Positions 47,923 through 56,444 of a stretch of 64,000 bases of DNA are shown piece by piece (position 1 is the first letter of the stretch; every line of letters starts with the position of its first letter). Source of the DNA: Mycobacterium sp. E787 (GTDB taxonomy: Bacteria > Actinomycetota > Actinomycetes > Mycobacteriales > Mycobacteriaceae); assembly GCF_001668725.1 (NCBI RefSeq), contig NZ_LZKL01000121.1, positions 1 to 64,000 of the forward strand. The letters run 5' to 3'. The notes under the pieces are model-generated. The model worked only from the letters and a program-made list of their open reading frames with translations, was not told the origin of the DNA and did no database searches. The position numbers were made by a program, and so were the translations under genes.

Positions 47923-48378
47923 TCAGCCCGCCTCGACCACGTCTTTGATGCGGTTCAGGGTTTTGGTCATGTCACGGACGTTGCGTCGCCTGCGCAGGAA
48001 TCCGCCCAACAACCAGTAGAGGCCGAGCCAGGGCGCGGGGGTGAGCCGGAAGGACTCCGTCACGTCGGTGCCGCCGCCGCTGGGCGCCAACCGGTAGTGC
48101 CAGTTGTTGACCGGCCTGTCGCCCAGCATCACCGCGAACCCGAATTCGCGGCCGGGCTCGCACGCGGTCACCTCGCACGTCGTCCAGTACACCGGTCCCA
48201 ACTCGTTTCGCCGGACGTGCCCGCGAAATTTCGCGCCGAGCGCGGGGCCGGTCGCGCCGCCCACCCACTCGGCCTCGAAGACTTCGGGGGAGAACCGTCC
48301 GGTGTTGCGAACGTCCGCGATGAGATCCCAGATTTTGTCCGCCGGCGCGGCCATGTGAACAGTCGCCGAACCTTCCAT
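47923..48378 (-). CDS. SRPBCC-family protein (Rv1883c-like)
   Basis: 151 residues from ATG 48378 (the in-frame ATG at 48390 is possible). Helix-grip fold: VHMAAPADKIWDLIADVRNT, then EAEWVGGATGPALGAKFRGH, and a C-terminal helix DMTKTLNRIKDVVEAG. It probably binds a lipid or hydrophobic ligand. It is directly upstream (6 bp) of the SDR gene on the same strand, so the two are likely expressed together. Confidence 0.85.
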   Translation of the reverse strand: MEGSATVHMAAPADKIWDLIADVRNTGRFSPEVFEAEWVGGATGPALGAKFRGHVRRNELGPVYWTTCEVTACEPGREFGFAVMLGDRPVNNWHYRLAPSGGGTDVTESFRLTPAPWLGLYWLLGGFLRRRRNVRDMTKTLNRIKDVVEAG

Positions 48379-48432
48379 GGCCTGATCCAAACACAGCTTG
48401 GCGCCGGGTCAAAAGAGCGCGGCCCGAACCGA

Positions 48433-48858
48433 TCAGTGCGGCACCGCCGCCTGAATCAGGCCGTTGATGATCTGCTTGATGCCCTGTGCGGGGTGCGAAT
48501 ACCACGCGATGGGAAGGCCCGAGGCGCTGCCGCATTTCGGCCACGGCTCCAGCCCGTCCTGGGAGAAGACCCGGTTGGCCACGGCGATCTGTTGCTCCCT
48601 GGACGCGGCCGCCGGGTTACCGACACCGCCGTACTGGGTCCAGGTACCCGGCTTGAATTGCAGCCCACCGTATTCGCCGTTGCCGGTGTTGGCCTGCCAG
48701 TTGCCACCGGACTCGCATTGCGCGATCGCGTCCCAGTTGGGGGTCGTGGGGACGGCGTTGGGGACGGCGTTGGCCACACCGGTGGAGGAAGTCAGCGACG
48801 CTGCAACCAACCCACCGACCATCGCGGACTTGACGAGAGGCTTGCAGAGTTTTCTCAT
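48433..48858 (-). CDS. rpfC: Resuscitation-promoting factor RpfC
   Basis: 141 residues from ATG 48858 (ATG 48867 is an alternative). Signal peptide of about 31 residues (KSAMVGGLVAASLTSSTGVANA). The ~75-residue Rpf domain follows at 42-120: WDAIAQCESGGNWQANTG with catalytic Glu49, then EYGGLQFKPGTW and REQQIAVANRVF, ending WPKCG. Cys48 and the later Cys form the conserved disulfide. Rpf proteins are lysozyme-like transglycosylases that reactivate dormant cells. M. tuberculosis RpfC (Rv1884c) is the closest by position and by its KQIINGLI tail. Confidence 0.95.
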   Translation of the reverse strand: MRKLCKPLVKSAMVGGLVAASLTSSTGVANAVPNAVPTTPNWDAIAQCESGGNWQANTGNGEYGGLQFKPGTWTQYGGVGNPAAASREQQIAVANRVFSQDGLEPWPKCGSASGLPIAWYSHPAQGIKQIINGLIQAAVPH

Positions 48859-48989
48859 GCCAGGCATTTCGCGGGGCGTGTCCAAAGCGTTACCGATTCG
48901 AAAATGTCGCGAGATAGGCCCTCTAGCAGCGAAATCGGCTCCGTGAGCAGCGGATTTGCAGCTTTAGAAAACGGTGAGAATTAAATAAG

Positions 48990-49553
48990 TCAGCCCTGGC
49001 AATACGACTGAGTCGCCAGCGAAAGCGCTTGTTGATAAAGGTCATCCAGGCCTCGGGCGCGTATCACGTGGCCCCTGGCGGCGTCGATTTCCGGGCCGCA
49101 GTCCGGCGAGCGCAACAGGTCCCGGTGCGCCACGATCTGGGCCAGCATCGTCCGGTTGAAGCCGTCGATGGCCGACCGCGACGCCGACAGGTCCGGCGCG
49201 GCGGTCGGCGCGCCGGCCGGATGCAGCTTTCATCCCGCGAACCGGCTGTATTCGATTGCCTCCGTGGCGTTGATCTGATCGCCGAACACCCGGGCGACGT
49301 ACTCGGGGTCGACGCGGGCGGCTTCGGCCTCGGCGCGCTCCTGCGCGAGCTCCTCCCGGACGCGGTCCGGGTCCTCGATGGCGCCGTGCGTATTCCACTT
49401 GAACGCCGCCACCGGCTCGGCGATCTGTAGCCGTTGTGCGGCCGTGTCGACCAGCTCGGTCAGCGCGCCGGTGGGATCGGCCCGCGCAGGCGTCGCGAGC
49501 AGGATCGCCGCCACCACACAGCCGACCAGGCCGACAGCGCAACGCATGACCAT
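48990..49553 (-). pseudogene. Secreted chorismate mutase (Rv1885c-like), interrupted by a nonsense codon
   Basis: Exported AroQ-gamma chorismate mutase. The frame from ATG 49553 has a signal (VGLVGCVVAAILLATPARA-DP), then PVAAFKW and YVARVFGDQINATEAIEYS. At 49230-49232 a TGA stands where the M. tuberculosis protein has tryptophan (SRF-x-W-KL). Beyond it the frame stays open and homologous for 80 codons (KLHPAGAP, then PDLSASRSAIDGFNRTMLAQ, then LATQSYCQG) to TGA 48990-48992, including the Cys pair. A single base change has thus truncated it at residue 107 of about 187. Untruncated M. tuberculosis protein is 199 residues. Confidence 0.85.
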
Positions 49554-49599
49554 GATTCTGACCCGACGCCCCCGTTGTGCGGGGTTAGCCTGGCCGCTG

Positions 49600-50223
49600 A
49601 TGCCACTGATGTCCTCGGCCGCCGAGAACCGCCGCCCCCGTGAGGATGGGGACAAACGCGTCGAATGGTTGCGTTCGGCGCAGGTTCGCGCGCTGATCGG
49701 CGCCGCGCTGACGGCCTCGCTACTGCTCGGGGGAGCTTTCCTGGCGGTGGACCGGCTGCACACGACCCCCTCCGACGTCCTGGACCATCCCGCCCAGCCG
49801 GTCAGCGACGACCAGTCCCGGGCTCAGGTGGTCGAGTCGGCCCAACAGATCGTGGCGCTGACCGGACTGCAGACGGCGTCGGCGGGCTACACGCTGATGT
49901 CGTGCAAAGACCGGGACGACCCGCCGTATCAGGGCGCGATCTATCTGACCTTCGCGCTGCCCGCCGCCGCCCGGCCCGACGCCTACTTCCCGAAGATCGC
50001 GGCCACACTGGCCGACCACGGTTGGGCCCACGGCCTGCCGCCGAACGATCATCCGTTCGCCGAGTCCCTCACCAAGGACGAGGTCACGATGATCGTCTAT
50101 CTGCAGAGCGAAGAGCCGAGCCTCGGCGTCCTGCGCGTCTACGGCCAGTGCCGGAACATGAACGACCACCGCAGCGACTCCACGGCGTGGGCCGACGTCA
50201 CCGACCGGCTCAGGGCCCCTTGA
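49600..50223 (+). CDS. Membrane-anchored protein of unknown function
   Basis: 207 residues from ATG 49600. A basic cytoplasmic N-terminus (ENRRPREDGDKRVEW) precedes a single transmembrane segment at about 27-50 (VRALIGAALTASLLLGGAFL). The ~155-residue exported domain includes YTLMSCKDRDDPPYQGAIYL and LGVLRVYGQC; its two cysteines could form a disulfide. No family recognised; it resembles secreted mycobacterial proteins of unknown function that I cannot name. It has no counterpart I recall between Rv1885c and Rv1886c. It is divergent from the chorismate mutase relic. Confidence 0.6.
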   Translation: MPLMSSAAENRRPREDGDKRVEWLRSAQVRALIGAALTASLLLGGAFLAVDRLHTTPSDVLDHPAQPVSDDQSRAQVVESAQQIVALTGLQTASAGYTLMSCKDRDDPPYQGAIYLTFALPAAARPDAYFPKIAATLADHGWAHGLPPNDHPFAESLTKDEVTMIVYLQSEEPSLGVLRVYGQCRNMNDHRSDSTAWADVTDRLRAP

Positions 50224-50225
50224 CG

Positions 50226-50263
50226 CGCTGCTGCGCCCGACGTGGTCGTCGGGCGCAGCAGCG
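50226..50263. terminator. Perfect 17-bp stem between convergent genes
   Basis: CGCTGCTGCGCCCGACG and CGTCGGGCGCAGCAGCG are perfect complements with the loop TGGT. It begins 2 bp after the membrane-anchored protein's stop and lies 22 bp from the fbpB stop. It should terminate both converging transcripts. Confidence 0.85.
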
Positions 50264-50284
50264 ACCTCAGGTTGGGGCGGGTGG

Positions 50285-51277
50285 TTATCCGCCGCCGCCG
50301 GGAGTGGCGCCCAGGCTGCCCTGCAGGTCGGGCTTCATGGCGTTGAGCTGCGCTCCCCAGTACTCCCAGCTGTGGGTTCCGTTGGCGTCGAAGTTGAACA
50401 CGGCGTTGTGGCCGCCGGCCGCGTTGTACGCGTCGCGGAACTTCAGGTTGCTGCTGCGCACGAAGTTCTCCAGGAACTCGGCGGGCATGTTGGCCCCGCC
50501 CAGCTCCGACGGCGTGCCGTTGCCGCAGTAGATCCACAGGCGGGTGTTGTTGCCGACCAGCTTGGGGATCTGAATCGTCGGGTCGTTGCGCTGCCAGGCG
50601 GGGTCGCTCGACGGACCCCACATTGCGTCCGGCTTGTAGCCGCCGGCGTCACCCATGGCGAGACCGATCAGGCTGGGCCCCATCCCCGAGGACGGGTCCA
50701 TCAGGGCCGACAGCGAGCCCGCGTAGACGAACTGTCCGGGGTGGTAGGCGGCCAGGATCAGCGCCGACGAGCCGGACATGGAGATGCCGACCGCGGCACT
50801 GCCGTTGGGCTTGACGCTGCGGTTGGCGTTCAGCCATTGCGGCAGCTCGCTGGTGAGGAAGGTCTCCCACTTGTAGGTCGAGCACCCGGCCTTACCGCAC
50901 GCCGGACCGTACCAGTCGGCGTAGAAGCTGGACTGCCCGCCGACCGGCATGATGATGGAGAGGCCCGACTTGTAGTACCACTCGAACGCCGGGGTGTTGA
51001 TGTCCCAGCCGTTGTAGTCGTCCTGCGCACGCAGCCCGTCCAGCAGGTACACCGCCGGGGAGCCGTTGCCGCCGCTTTGGAACTGGACCTTGATGTTGCG
51101 GCCCATCGCCCCGGACGGCACCTGTAGGTACTCGACCGGCAAACCCGGGCGCGAGAACGCCCCCGCGGTCGGCGCGCCGCCGGCAAGACCGATCAGGCCC
51201 GGCAGGGTGACAGCCGCAGCTGCTCCGACCAAAAGCCGGCGCCCCCAGGCCCGGATCTTCTCGCTCACGTCTGTCAT
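50285..51277 (-). CDS. fbpB: Antigen 85B, mycolyltransferase FbpB
   Basis: 330-residue secreted mycolyltransferase making trehalose dimycolate and attaching mycolates to arabinogalactan; it also binds fibronectin. Signal peptide of 40 residues, cleavage at TAGA-FSRPG. In mature numbering the nucleophile Ser126 (GISMSG) is in place, with the Cys87-Cys92 pair (ACGKAGC). The C-terminal region carries the catalytic-acid and His segments (GHNAVFNFDANGTHSWEYWG). The C-terminus ends in a glycine run. Position matches Rv1886c. Confidence 0.97.
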   Translation of the reverse strand: MTDVSEKIRAWGRRLLVGAAAAVTLPGLIGLAGGAPTAGAFSRPGLPVEYLQVPSGAMGRNIKVQFQSGGNGSPAVYLLDGLRAQDDYNGWDINTPAFEWYYKSGLSIIMPVGGQSSFYADWYGPACGKAGCSTYKWETFLTSELPQWLNANRSVKPNGSAAVGISMSGSSALILAAYHPGQFVYAGSLSALMDPSSGMGPSLIGLAMGDAGGYKPDAMWGPSSDPAWQRNDPTIQIPKLVGNNTRLWIYCGNGTPSELGGANMPAEFLENFVRSSNLKFRDAYNAAGGHNAVFNFDANGTHSWEYWGAQLNAMKPDLQGSLGATPGGGG

Positions 51278-51684
51278 ACCAGCCCCTTGTCCTTATGTGA
51301 TGGCGGTCTCAGCTGGAATTTACCGGGTAATTCGGCGAAATGTCGATTGGGACGCGGTGGTGTCTCGCTTTCATATCGGTTTCCGACCGAATTTCGCATT
51401 GTGGCCAACGGGGTGGACGACGCAAGCGCGGGAGCGGGCACGGCCTCGCGCCGGCCCCTCGTGGTGCCACACCGGGCCGCTTCCGGGCGCGTGGCCTGCG
51501 CGTTCAACGTGGATTCAATACCGGGGCAGCCGAACTTGCGCGGAACGCGTAGGCTCTGACGAAGCAAGCCGATGGAGACCACACATTCCGGTCCGTTCCG
51601 GCCCTCACGAACTGCCGTGCCAGCGAGCTTTTGGTGCGCAAACGCGGGTGAGGGCGACGGAGGTCCGGGCCGAGAGGTGCAAGT
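51278..51684. other. 407-bp gap: fbpB promoter and region upstream of the DUF7159 gene
   Basis: Divergent upstream region of fbpB (minus strand, with an AGGACAAGGGG leader before its ATG) and of the plus-strand DUF7159 gene. GGTCT-N15-GGGTAA at 51305-51330 is a one-mismatch fit to the SigF consensus, pointing rightward, but lies 350 bp from that gene. I see no credible gene: a 90-residue open frame here has no family features and no good RBS. Confidence 0.4.
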
Positions 51685-52809
51685 TTGGACACGGTACTGG
51701 GGCTATCGCTGACGCCGACGACCCTCGGTTGGGTTCTCGCCGAGGGACACCGGGCAGACGGCACGATCCTCGACCACCGGGAATTGGTTCTGCGGGCCGG
51801 TCGTGGGGTGCGCGCCCTGGGCACCGCCGAACTGGTGGCAGACGAGGTACTGCGGGTCGACGAGTCGGCAGCCGCGAGCGAGCGTCGGGTCCGTGTCATC
51901 GGGCTGACCTGGAGCGACGATGCGTCCGCTCAGGCGGCACTGGTGCTCGAGGCGCTGACCGACGCCGGCCTGGACAACGTCGTGCCGGTCCGGTTGCTCG
52001 AGGCTGTCGAGACCCTCGCGCGCGCGATCGCGCCGGTCATCGGTTACGAGCAGACGGCCGTCTGCATCGTCGAGCACGAGTCCGCGACGGTCGTCATGGT
52101 CGACACCCACGACGGCGAGACGCAAACCGCCGTCAAGCACGTGCGCGGCGGCTTCGACGGGCTGACGTCGTGGCTGGGCGGCATGTTCGACCGACCGAGT
52201 GGCTGGCGCCCCGGCGGAGTGGTGATCGTCGGCGCGGACGCCGACATCAACGGGTTCTCCTGGCAGCTCGAAAAGGCTTTGCCCGTACCGGTTTTCGCTC
52301 AGACGATGGCCCAGGTGACCATCGCGCGGGGCGCGGCGCTGGCCGCGGCCGACAGCACCGAGTTCACCGACGAACAGCTGGTCGTGGCACACGTCGGCGA
52401 GCCCTCCGCCGCCCCCGCGGCCCGGCCCCGGCGGTTGTCCTACACCGGCGCCGCGACGGCCTTGGCCGCCGGCGCAATCACTTTCGTGTCCTCGCTGTCG
52501 CTGGCGTTGGGCATTCAGCTCGCCCCGACCAGCGAGTCGGCGCCGGCGAAACGCGTCGTACACGCGCCGCCCCCGCAGATCGCCGAGGCCGTCGCGCCGT
52601 CCGTCGCGCCACCCCCGGAGGCGAATCCGCTCGCGCCGCAGCCCAAGGCGCCCGCGGGCGAGCCCGTCCCCGAGTCGGTCGGCCAGGGGCGGCAGGAGAA
52701 CGCGCCGGCCGATCCGCAGCCGGACGCGAGCGCCCGCCAGCCCTACTTGACCCGGGTGCTCGATCACATCCCCGGCGACGCCGGTGATCCGGCGCCGCCC
52801 CAGCCTTAA
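51685..52809 (+). CDS. DUF7159-family mycobacterial protein (Hsp70-like N-terminus)
   Basis: 374 residues. The N-terminal ~240 residues have an actin/Hsp70-like beginning (VLGLSLTPTTLGWVLAEGH, then ESATVVMVDTHDGETQTAVK), suggesting a nucleotide-binding fold. A transmembrane segment lies at about 252-275 (AATALAAGAITFVSSLSLAL). The extracellular tail is Pro/Ala-rich (APPPQIAEAVAPSVAPPP). Such proteins are restricted to mycobacteria and close relatives, and no function is established. No obvious operon partner. Confidence 0.75.
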   Translation: MDTVLGLSLTPTTLGWVLAEGHRADGTILDHRELVLRAGRGVRALGTAELVADEVLRVDESAAASERRVRVIGLTWSDDASAQAALVLEALTDAGLDNVVPVRLLEAVETLARAIAPVIGYEQTAVCIVEHESATVVMVDTHDGETQTAVKHVRGGFDGLTSWLGGMFDRPSGWRPGGVVIVGADADINGFSWQLEKALPVPVFAQTMAQVTIARGAALAAADSTEFTDEQLVVAHVGEPSAAPAARPRRLSYTGAATALAAGAITFVSSLSLALGIQLAPTSESAPAKRVVHAPPPQIAEAVAPSVAPPPEANPLAPQPKAPAGEPVPESVGQGRQENAPADPQPDASARQPYLTRVLDHIPGDAGDPAPPQP

Positions 52810-52890
52810 GGCATTTCACTCCGCGACACATAACCAGTCGAGAAGAAACGCCGCGCGCGAATCGCAACGGCTCATGTCTCGGCGCAGCGC

Positions 52891-53436
52891 TCAGGCCTTG
52901 GGGTGCACCGCGGTGAAGGACACCGACACCTCGTCGGCCACCTTCACCGAACCCATCAGCAGCGAGTAGGGCTTGACGCCGTAATCAGTTTGCCGAACGG
53001 TGGATTCGACCGACATTCGCCACGCGTCGCCGAGATCCTCTGTGCGCATCTCGATGACGTGCTTTCGCGATGTGCCGTGGACGTGCAGCTTTCCGGTCAG
53101 GCGATAGCCGTCGTCAGTCCTGTCGATGGCGTCCGCCGCGAAGCGGATCTCGGGATAGCGGTTGGCGTCCAACGACTTCAGCGCGTTCGACTTCACCAAC
53201 ATCTTCTCCGGCCCGGACAGGCCTTTGACCCCACCCTCGCCGCGCAGCACCTCGAACGAATCGACCTCGACCGTCAGTTCCGCGGTAACCGGCTCCGCGC
53301 CGGCCCACGCCACGGTGGCCTCCCAGCGCGTCATCGCGACGGTGAGCCGATGGCCCATCCGCGCCGCCCGGCCGGTGACGCCGGTGCGGATCAACAATTC
53401 ACCGTCAGCCGGGGTGAGGGTCCAGAGGTCGGTCAC
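52891..53436 (-). CDS. YceI-family lipocalin-like protein
   Basis: 181 residues of the YceI beta-barrel family, which binds isoprenoid or other hydrophobic ligands. Typical stretches are WTLTPADGELLIRTGVTGRA, VEVDSFEVLRGEGGV, YPEIRFAADAI and GKLHVHGTSRKHVIEM. No signal peptide, so likely cytoplasmic. The gene is on the minus strand, 13 bp downstream of the ADH gene, and may be in the same operon as the CYP125 paralogue and ADH. Confidence 0.87.
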   Translation of the reverse strand: MTDLWTLTPADGELLIRTGVTGRAARMGHRLTVAMTRWEATVAWAGAEPVTAELTVEVDSFEVLRGEGGVKGLSGPEKMLVKSNALKSLDANRYPEIRFAADAIDRTDDGYRLTGKLHVHGTSRKHVIEMRTEDLGDAWRMSVESTVRQTDYGVKPYSLLMGSVKVADEVSVSFTAVHPKA

Positions 53437-53449
53437 AGACCGACTGTAG

Positions 53450-54463
53450 TCACATCGTCAAAACGGTGCGGTAGTGCGCTCTGCCCTGCTCCAGCGCCGC
53501 GTAGCCCTCGGCGGCCCGCGACAGCGGCAACTCCTCGACCCACGCCCGGACACCGGACAGGACCGCGAAATGCATGGTGTCCTCGACGTCCTTGGCCGTG
53601 CCGGAGGGGTGGCCCACGATGCTGAGCCCCGGCGTGATCAGCTGAACGGGACTGATGGGCAGCGGGTCCGGGGTCACCCCGATGGTCACCAGCTCGCCTT
53701 GCGGCGCCAGCCCGCCGACCGTGTCGGCCATGGCCTGGGAGTTGCCGGCGGTGCCCAGGACGACCGTCGCCCCGCCCAGTGCCTGCAGCGCCTCGGCGAC
53801 GTCACGGCCGGTGGAGTCGATGTAGTGATGGGCGCCCAATTTCTTTGCGTCCTCGGCCTTACCGGTGCCGCGCGCGATCGCGATGGTTTCGAACCCCATC
53901 GCGCGGGCGAACTGCACGCCGAGGTGGCCGAGCCCGCCGACGCCGAGGATCGCCACCCGGTCACCGGGCAACGCCTTGGTGTGGCGTAGCGCGTTGTAGG
54001 TCGTGACGCCGGCGCAACCCATGGGGGCGGCTTCCGCGTCGGTGAGCTCCGACGGGATCCGGGCCAGCGCGTTGGCCGGCACGGTCACCGATTCCGCGTA
54101 GCCGCCGGGGTAGTGCCAGCTCGGCACCTTGCCGTTGACGCAGTGGATGAAAATGCCCTTGCGGCACGGGTCGCAGTGGTAGCAGCAGCCGCCGAACCAG
54201 CCGACCGCGACGCGATCGCCCACCGCGAAATCGTCGACCCCCTCGCCGAGTTCGGCGACGGTTCCGGCGATTTCGTGTCCCGGGGTCAGCGGCCACGACA
54301 TGTTCGGGAAGCCGCCGTGCACGAAGGCGCGGTCGGTTCCGCACACGCCGCAGGCGGTGACGGCTATCCGCACTTCGTCGCGCCCCGGCGCCCGAGTGTC
54401 TGCTTCGGCAAGCTCCAGCGGCCCGCCCACGGACTGAATTTGGACGGCTCGATGTGTCGGCAT
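53450..54463 (-). CDS. Zinc-dependent alcohol dehydrogenase next to the CYP125 paralogue
   Basis: 337-residue medium-chain dehydrogenase. Catalytic zinc site CGVCGTD (about residues 38-44) and GHE at 62-64; structural zinc cysteines Cys94, Cys97, Cys100 and Cys108. Rossmann loop GVGGLGHLGVQFA near residue 175. It begins 24 bp after the P450 stop, so they are likely one operon. CYP125 enzymes oxidise the sterol side-chain terminus to an alcohol and on to the acid, so this enzyme could handle the alcohol. That is inference. Confidence 0.87.
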   Translation of the reverse strand: MPTHRAVQIQSVGGPLELAEADTRAPGRDEVRIAVTACGVCGTDRAFVHGGFPNMSWPLTPGHEIAGTVAELGEGVDDFAVGDRVAVGWFGGCCYHCDPCRKGIFIHCVNGKVPSWHYPGGYAESVTVPANALARIPSELTDAEAAPMGCAGVTTYNALRHTKALPGDRVAILGVGGLGHLGVQFARAMGFETIAIARGTGKAEDAKKLGAHHYIDSTGRDVAEALQALGGATVVLGTAGNSQAMADTVGGLAPQGELVTIGVTPDPLPISPVQLITPGLSIVGHPSGTAKDVEDTMHFAVLSGVRAWVEELPLSRAAEGYAALEQGRAHYRTVLTM

Positions 54464-54487
54464 CCGCTTAGCCTAGTGCGCGACAGG

Positions 54488-55753
54488 TCATTTCGTCGCG
54501 TCGGCGGTGTGGTAGTCGACCTGCCAGTGCTTGATCCCGTTGAGCCAGCCCGACCGCAGCCGTTCGGGCTTTCCGATCGACTCCAGGTTGGGGATGCCGT
54601 CGGCGATCGCGTTGAACATCAGGTCGATCGTCATCCGCGCCAGGTTTGCCCCGATGCAGTAATGCGCACCCGTGCCGCCGAATCCCACGTGCGGGTTGGG
54701 GTCCCGCAGGATGTTGAAGGTGAACGGGTCGTCGAACACTTCCTCGTCGAAATTGGCGGAGCGGTAGACCATCACCACCCGCTGCCCCTTCTTGATCTGC
54801 ACGCCGGAAAGTTCGTAGTCCTCCAGCGCGGTGCGCTGGAACGAGGTGACCGGGGTGGCCCACCGGACGATCTCGTCGGCCGCGGTGGCGGGACGCTCCT
54901 TCTTGAACAGCTCCCACTGATCGGGAAAGTCGGTGAAGGCCATCATGCCCTGGGTGATGGAGTTACGGGTGGTCTCGTTGCCGGCCACCGCCAGCAGGAT
55001 GACGAAGAAGCCGAACTCGTCATCGGACAGCTTGTGGCCGTCGATGTCGGCCTGGACCAGCTTGGTGACGAGGTCTTCCCCCGGGTTCTTCGCCCGGTCG
55101 GCGGCCATCTGCATGCCGTACATGATCAGTTCGACGGAGGCGGTGATGGCGTCGTTGTTGGCGAATTCGGGGTCCTGGTCGCCGACCATCTCGTTGGACC
55201 AGTGGAAGAGCTTCTTGCGCTCCTCCTGTGGCACACCCATCAGGCCGGCGATCGCCTGCAGCGGCAGCTCGCAGGAGACCTGCTCCACGAAGTCGCCGCG
55301 ACCCTGGGCGGCCGCTTCCTCGACGATGCGCCGGGCGCGCTCGGCGAGGTCACCACGGAGGCGCTCGATGGCGCGGGGAGTGAAGGCGCGCGAGATGATC
55401 TTGCGCAACCGGGTGTGCTGGGGGGCATCCATGTTGAGCAGGACGAACTTGCCGCGTTCGACTTGCTCGCCGACCGTGCCGTCCTTGTAGCGCGGCAGCG
55501 CGGTCTTCTGCAGGCTGGAGAAGACGTCGCTGCGCAGCGAAATTTCTTTGACGTCCTTGTGCTTGGTGACCACCCAGAAGCCGCCGTCGTCGAATCCGCC
55601 CGCCCCCAGCGGCTGCTCGTTCCACCAGATCGGCGCGGTGCGACGCAGCTCGGCCAGCTCTTCCACCGGCAACCGCTCGGCGTGGACGTCCGGGTCGGTG
55701 AAATCGAATCCGGGCGGCAGATTGGGCTTGGCCGTCGGCTCTGCGGTTGACAT
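54488..55753 (-). CDS. Cytochrome P450 of the CYP125 family (paralogue)
   Basis: 421 residues, closely similar to M. tuberculosis CYP125A1 (Rv3545c), the cholesterol C26-oxidase, but located outside the cholesterol cluster. Shared landmarks: NLPPGFDFTDPDVHAERLPV, the I-helix LAVAGNETTRN, EIVRWATPVTSFQRTAL and the heme loop GGTGAHYCIGANLAR with Cys366. Other mycobacteria (M. marinum) have CYP125A6/A7 paralogues. A perfect 10-bp palindrome (ACGAATTCGT, 55769-55778) and a near-KstR box (55855-55868) lie upstream. The subfamily number is not assignable here. Confidence 0.9.
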   Translation of the reverse strand: MSTAEPTAKPNLPPGFDFTDPDVHAERLPVEELAELRRTAPIWWNEQPLGAGGFDDGGFWVVTKHKDVKEISLRSDVFSSLQKTALPRYKDGTVGEQVERGKFVLLNMDAPQHTRLRKIISRAFTPRAIERLRGDLAERARRIVEEAAAQGRGDFVEQVSCELPLQAIAGLMGVPQEERKKLFHWSNEMVGDQDPEFANNDAITASVELIMYGMQMAADRAKNPGEDLVTKLVQADIDGHKLSDDEFGFFVILLAVAGNETTRNSITQGMMAFTDFPDQWELFKKERPATAADEIVRWATPVTSFQRTALEDYELSGVQIKKGQRVVMVYRSANFDEEVFDDPFTFNILRDPNPHVGFGGTGAHYCIGANLARMTIDLMFNAIADGIPNLESIGKPERLRSGWLNGIKHWQVDYHTADATK

Positions 55754-55854
55754 GGCGCACTCCTCGATACGAATTCGTCTAGGCGTCCTTGTGCTAAGGA
55801 AACCATTGCTGCACCACGGTTGGGAAGGTTCGCGGCAAGATAGACGGCCCGAAT

Positions 55855-55868
55855 TGCAACGTGTTCAG
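55855..55868. promoter_or_regulatory. Near-consensus KstR-type box upstream of the CYP125 paralogue
   Basis: TGCAACGTGTTCAG fits the KstR motif TnnAACnnGTTnnA except for the last base (G for A). Its core AACGTGTTC is identical to that of the perfect box at 58594. It lies 101 bp upstream of the P450 start. KstR represses sterol catabolism in mycobacteria. Confidence 0.5.
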
Positions 55869-55902
55869 TGCCGATGAGTTTCAGGGCAGCCATCCGGTCC
55901 GT

Positions 55903-56363
55903 ATGGGCATGCGCATTGTTCTGAGCGACTTCATGAGCCTGGATGGCGTCGTCCAGGCCCCGGGCGGCCAGGGTGAGGACACCGACGCAGGATTGCCCAC
56001 GGGGGCTGGTCCATACCGTACTTCGAACCGGAAACCATGGGACCGGCCGTCGCTGAAACGATGGCCGACACCGAGGCGTTGCTGTTCGGCCGCCGCACCT
56101 GGGCCGGCATGGCCGCGGTCTGGCCAACGCTCGCAGGCGATCCGTTCGCCGACCGGATGAACGAGATCCCCGAGTACGTCGCTTCGCGCACGCTCGGCCG
56201 GGACGACTTGAGCTGGCCCGGCTCGATGCTGCTGCCGCCCGACGACGCGATCGGCGCGATACGCGAGCTGCGCGCCCGGGACGGCCGGGCCCGCGCGCTG
56301 GAGCTGGTGTCGGCGACGACGACGGGCACCGGCGTGCTGATCTGTACGTACCGGCGCCGTTGA
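55903..56363 (+). pseudogene. Broken dihydrofolate-reductase/RibD C-terminal-domain protein
   Basis: Starts MRIVLSDFMSLDGVVQAPGG (ATG 55903 or 55909), the usual N-terminus of mycobacterial RibD-like NADPH reductases. After GEDTDAG the frame shifts near 55993: the expected continuation AHGGWSIPYFEPETMGPAVA is read only one frame over, implying a one-base deletion. That second frame runs to TGA 56361-56363. It also lacks the ~40 residues between RELRARDG and RALELVSATTTGTGV that full-length members have (the Val-Met-Gly-Ser cofactor loop). Two lesions make it a pseudogene. Confidence 0.7.
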
Positions 56364-56444
56364 CCGTCCCGGCAAACCACCTTGTGGCCAGCGGCGCAAT
56401 CGATATGCTTTGATGCAGGTCACAGGCGACAAGCGGGGTGGAAC

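Noticed and set aside
51305..51330. SigF-like GGTCT-N15-GGGTAA
   Set aside because: One mismatch, and 350 bp from the nearest downstream gene in that direction.
51287..51559. 90-codon open frame between fbpB and the DUF7159 gene
   Set aside because: No good RBS, no family features, and it overlaps the fbpB promoter region.
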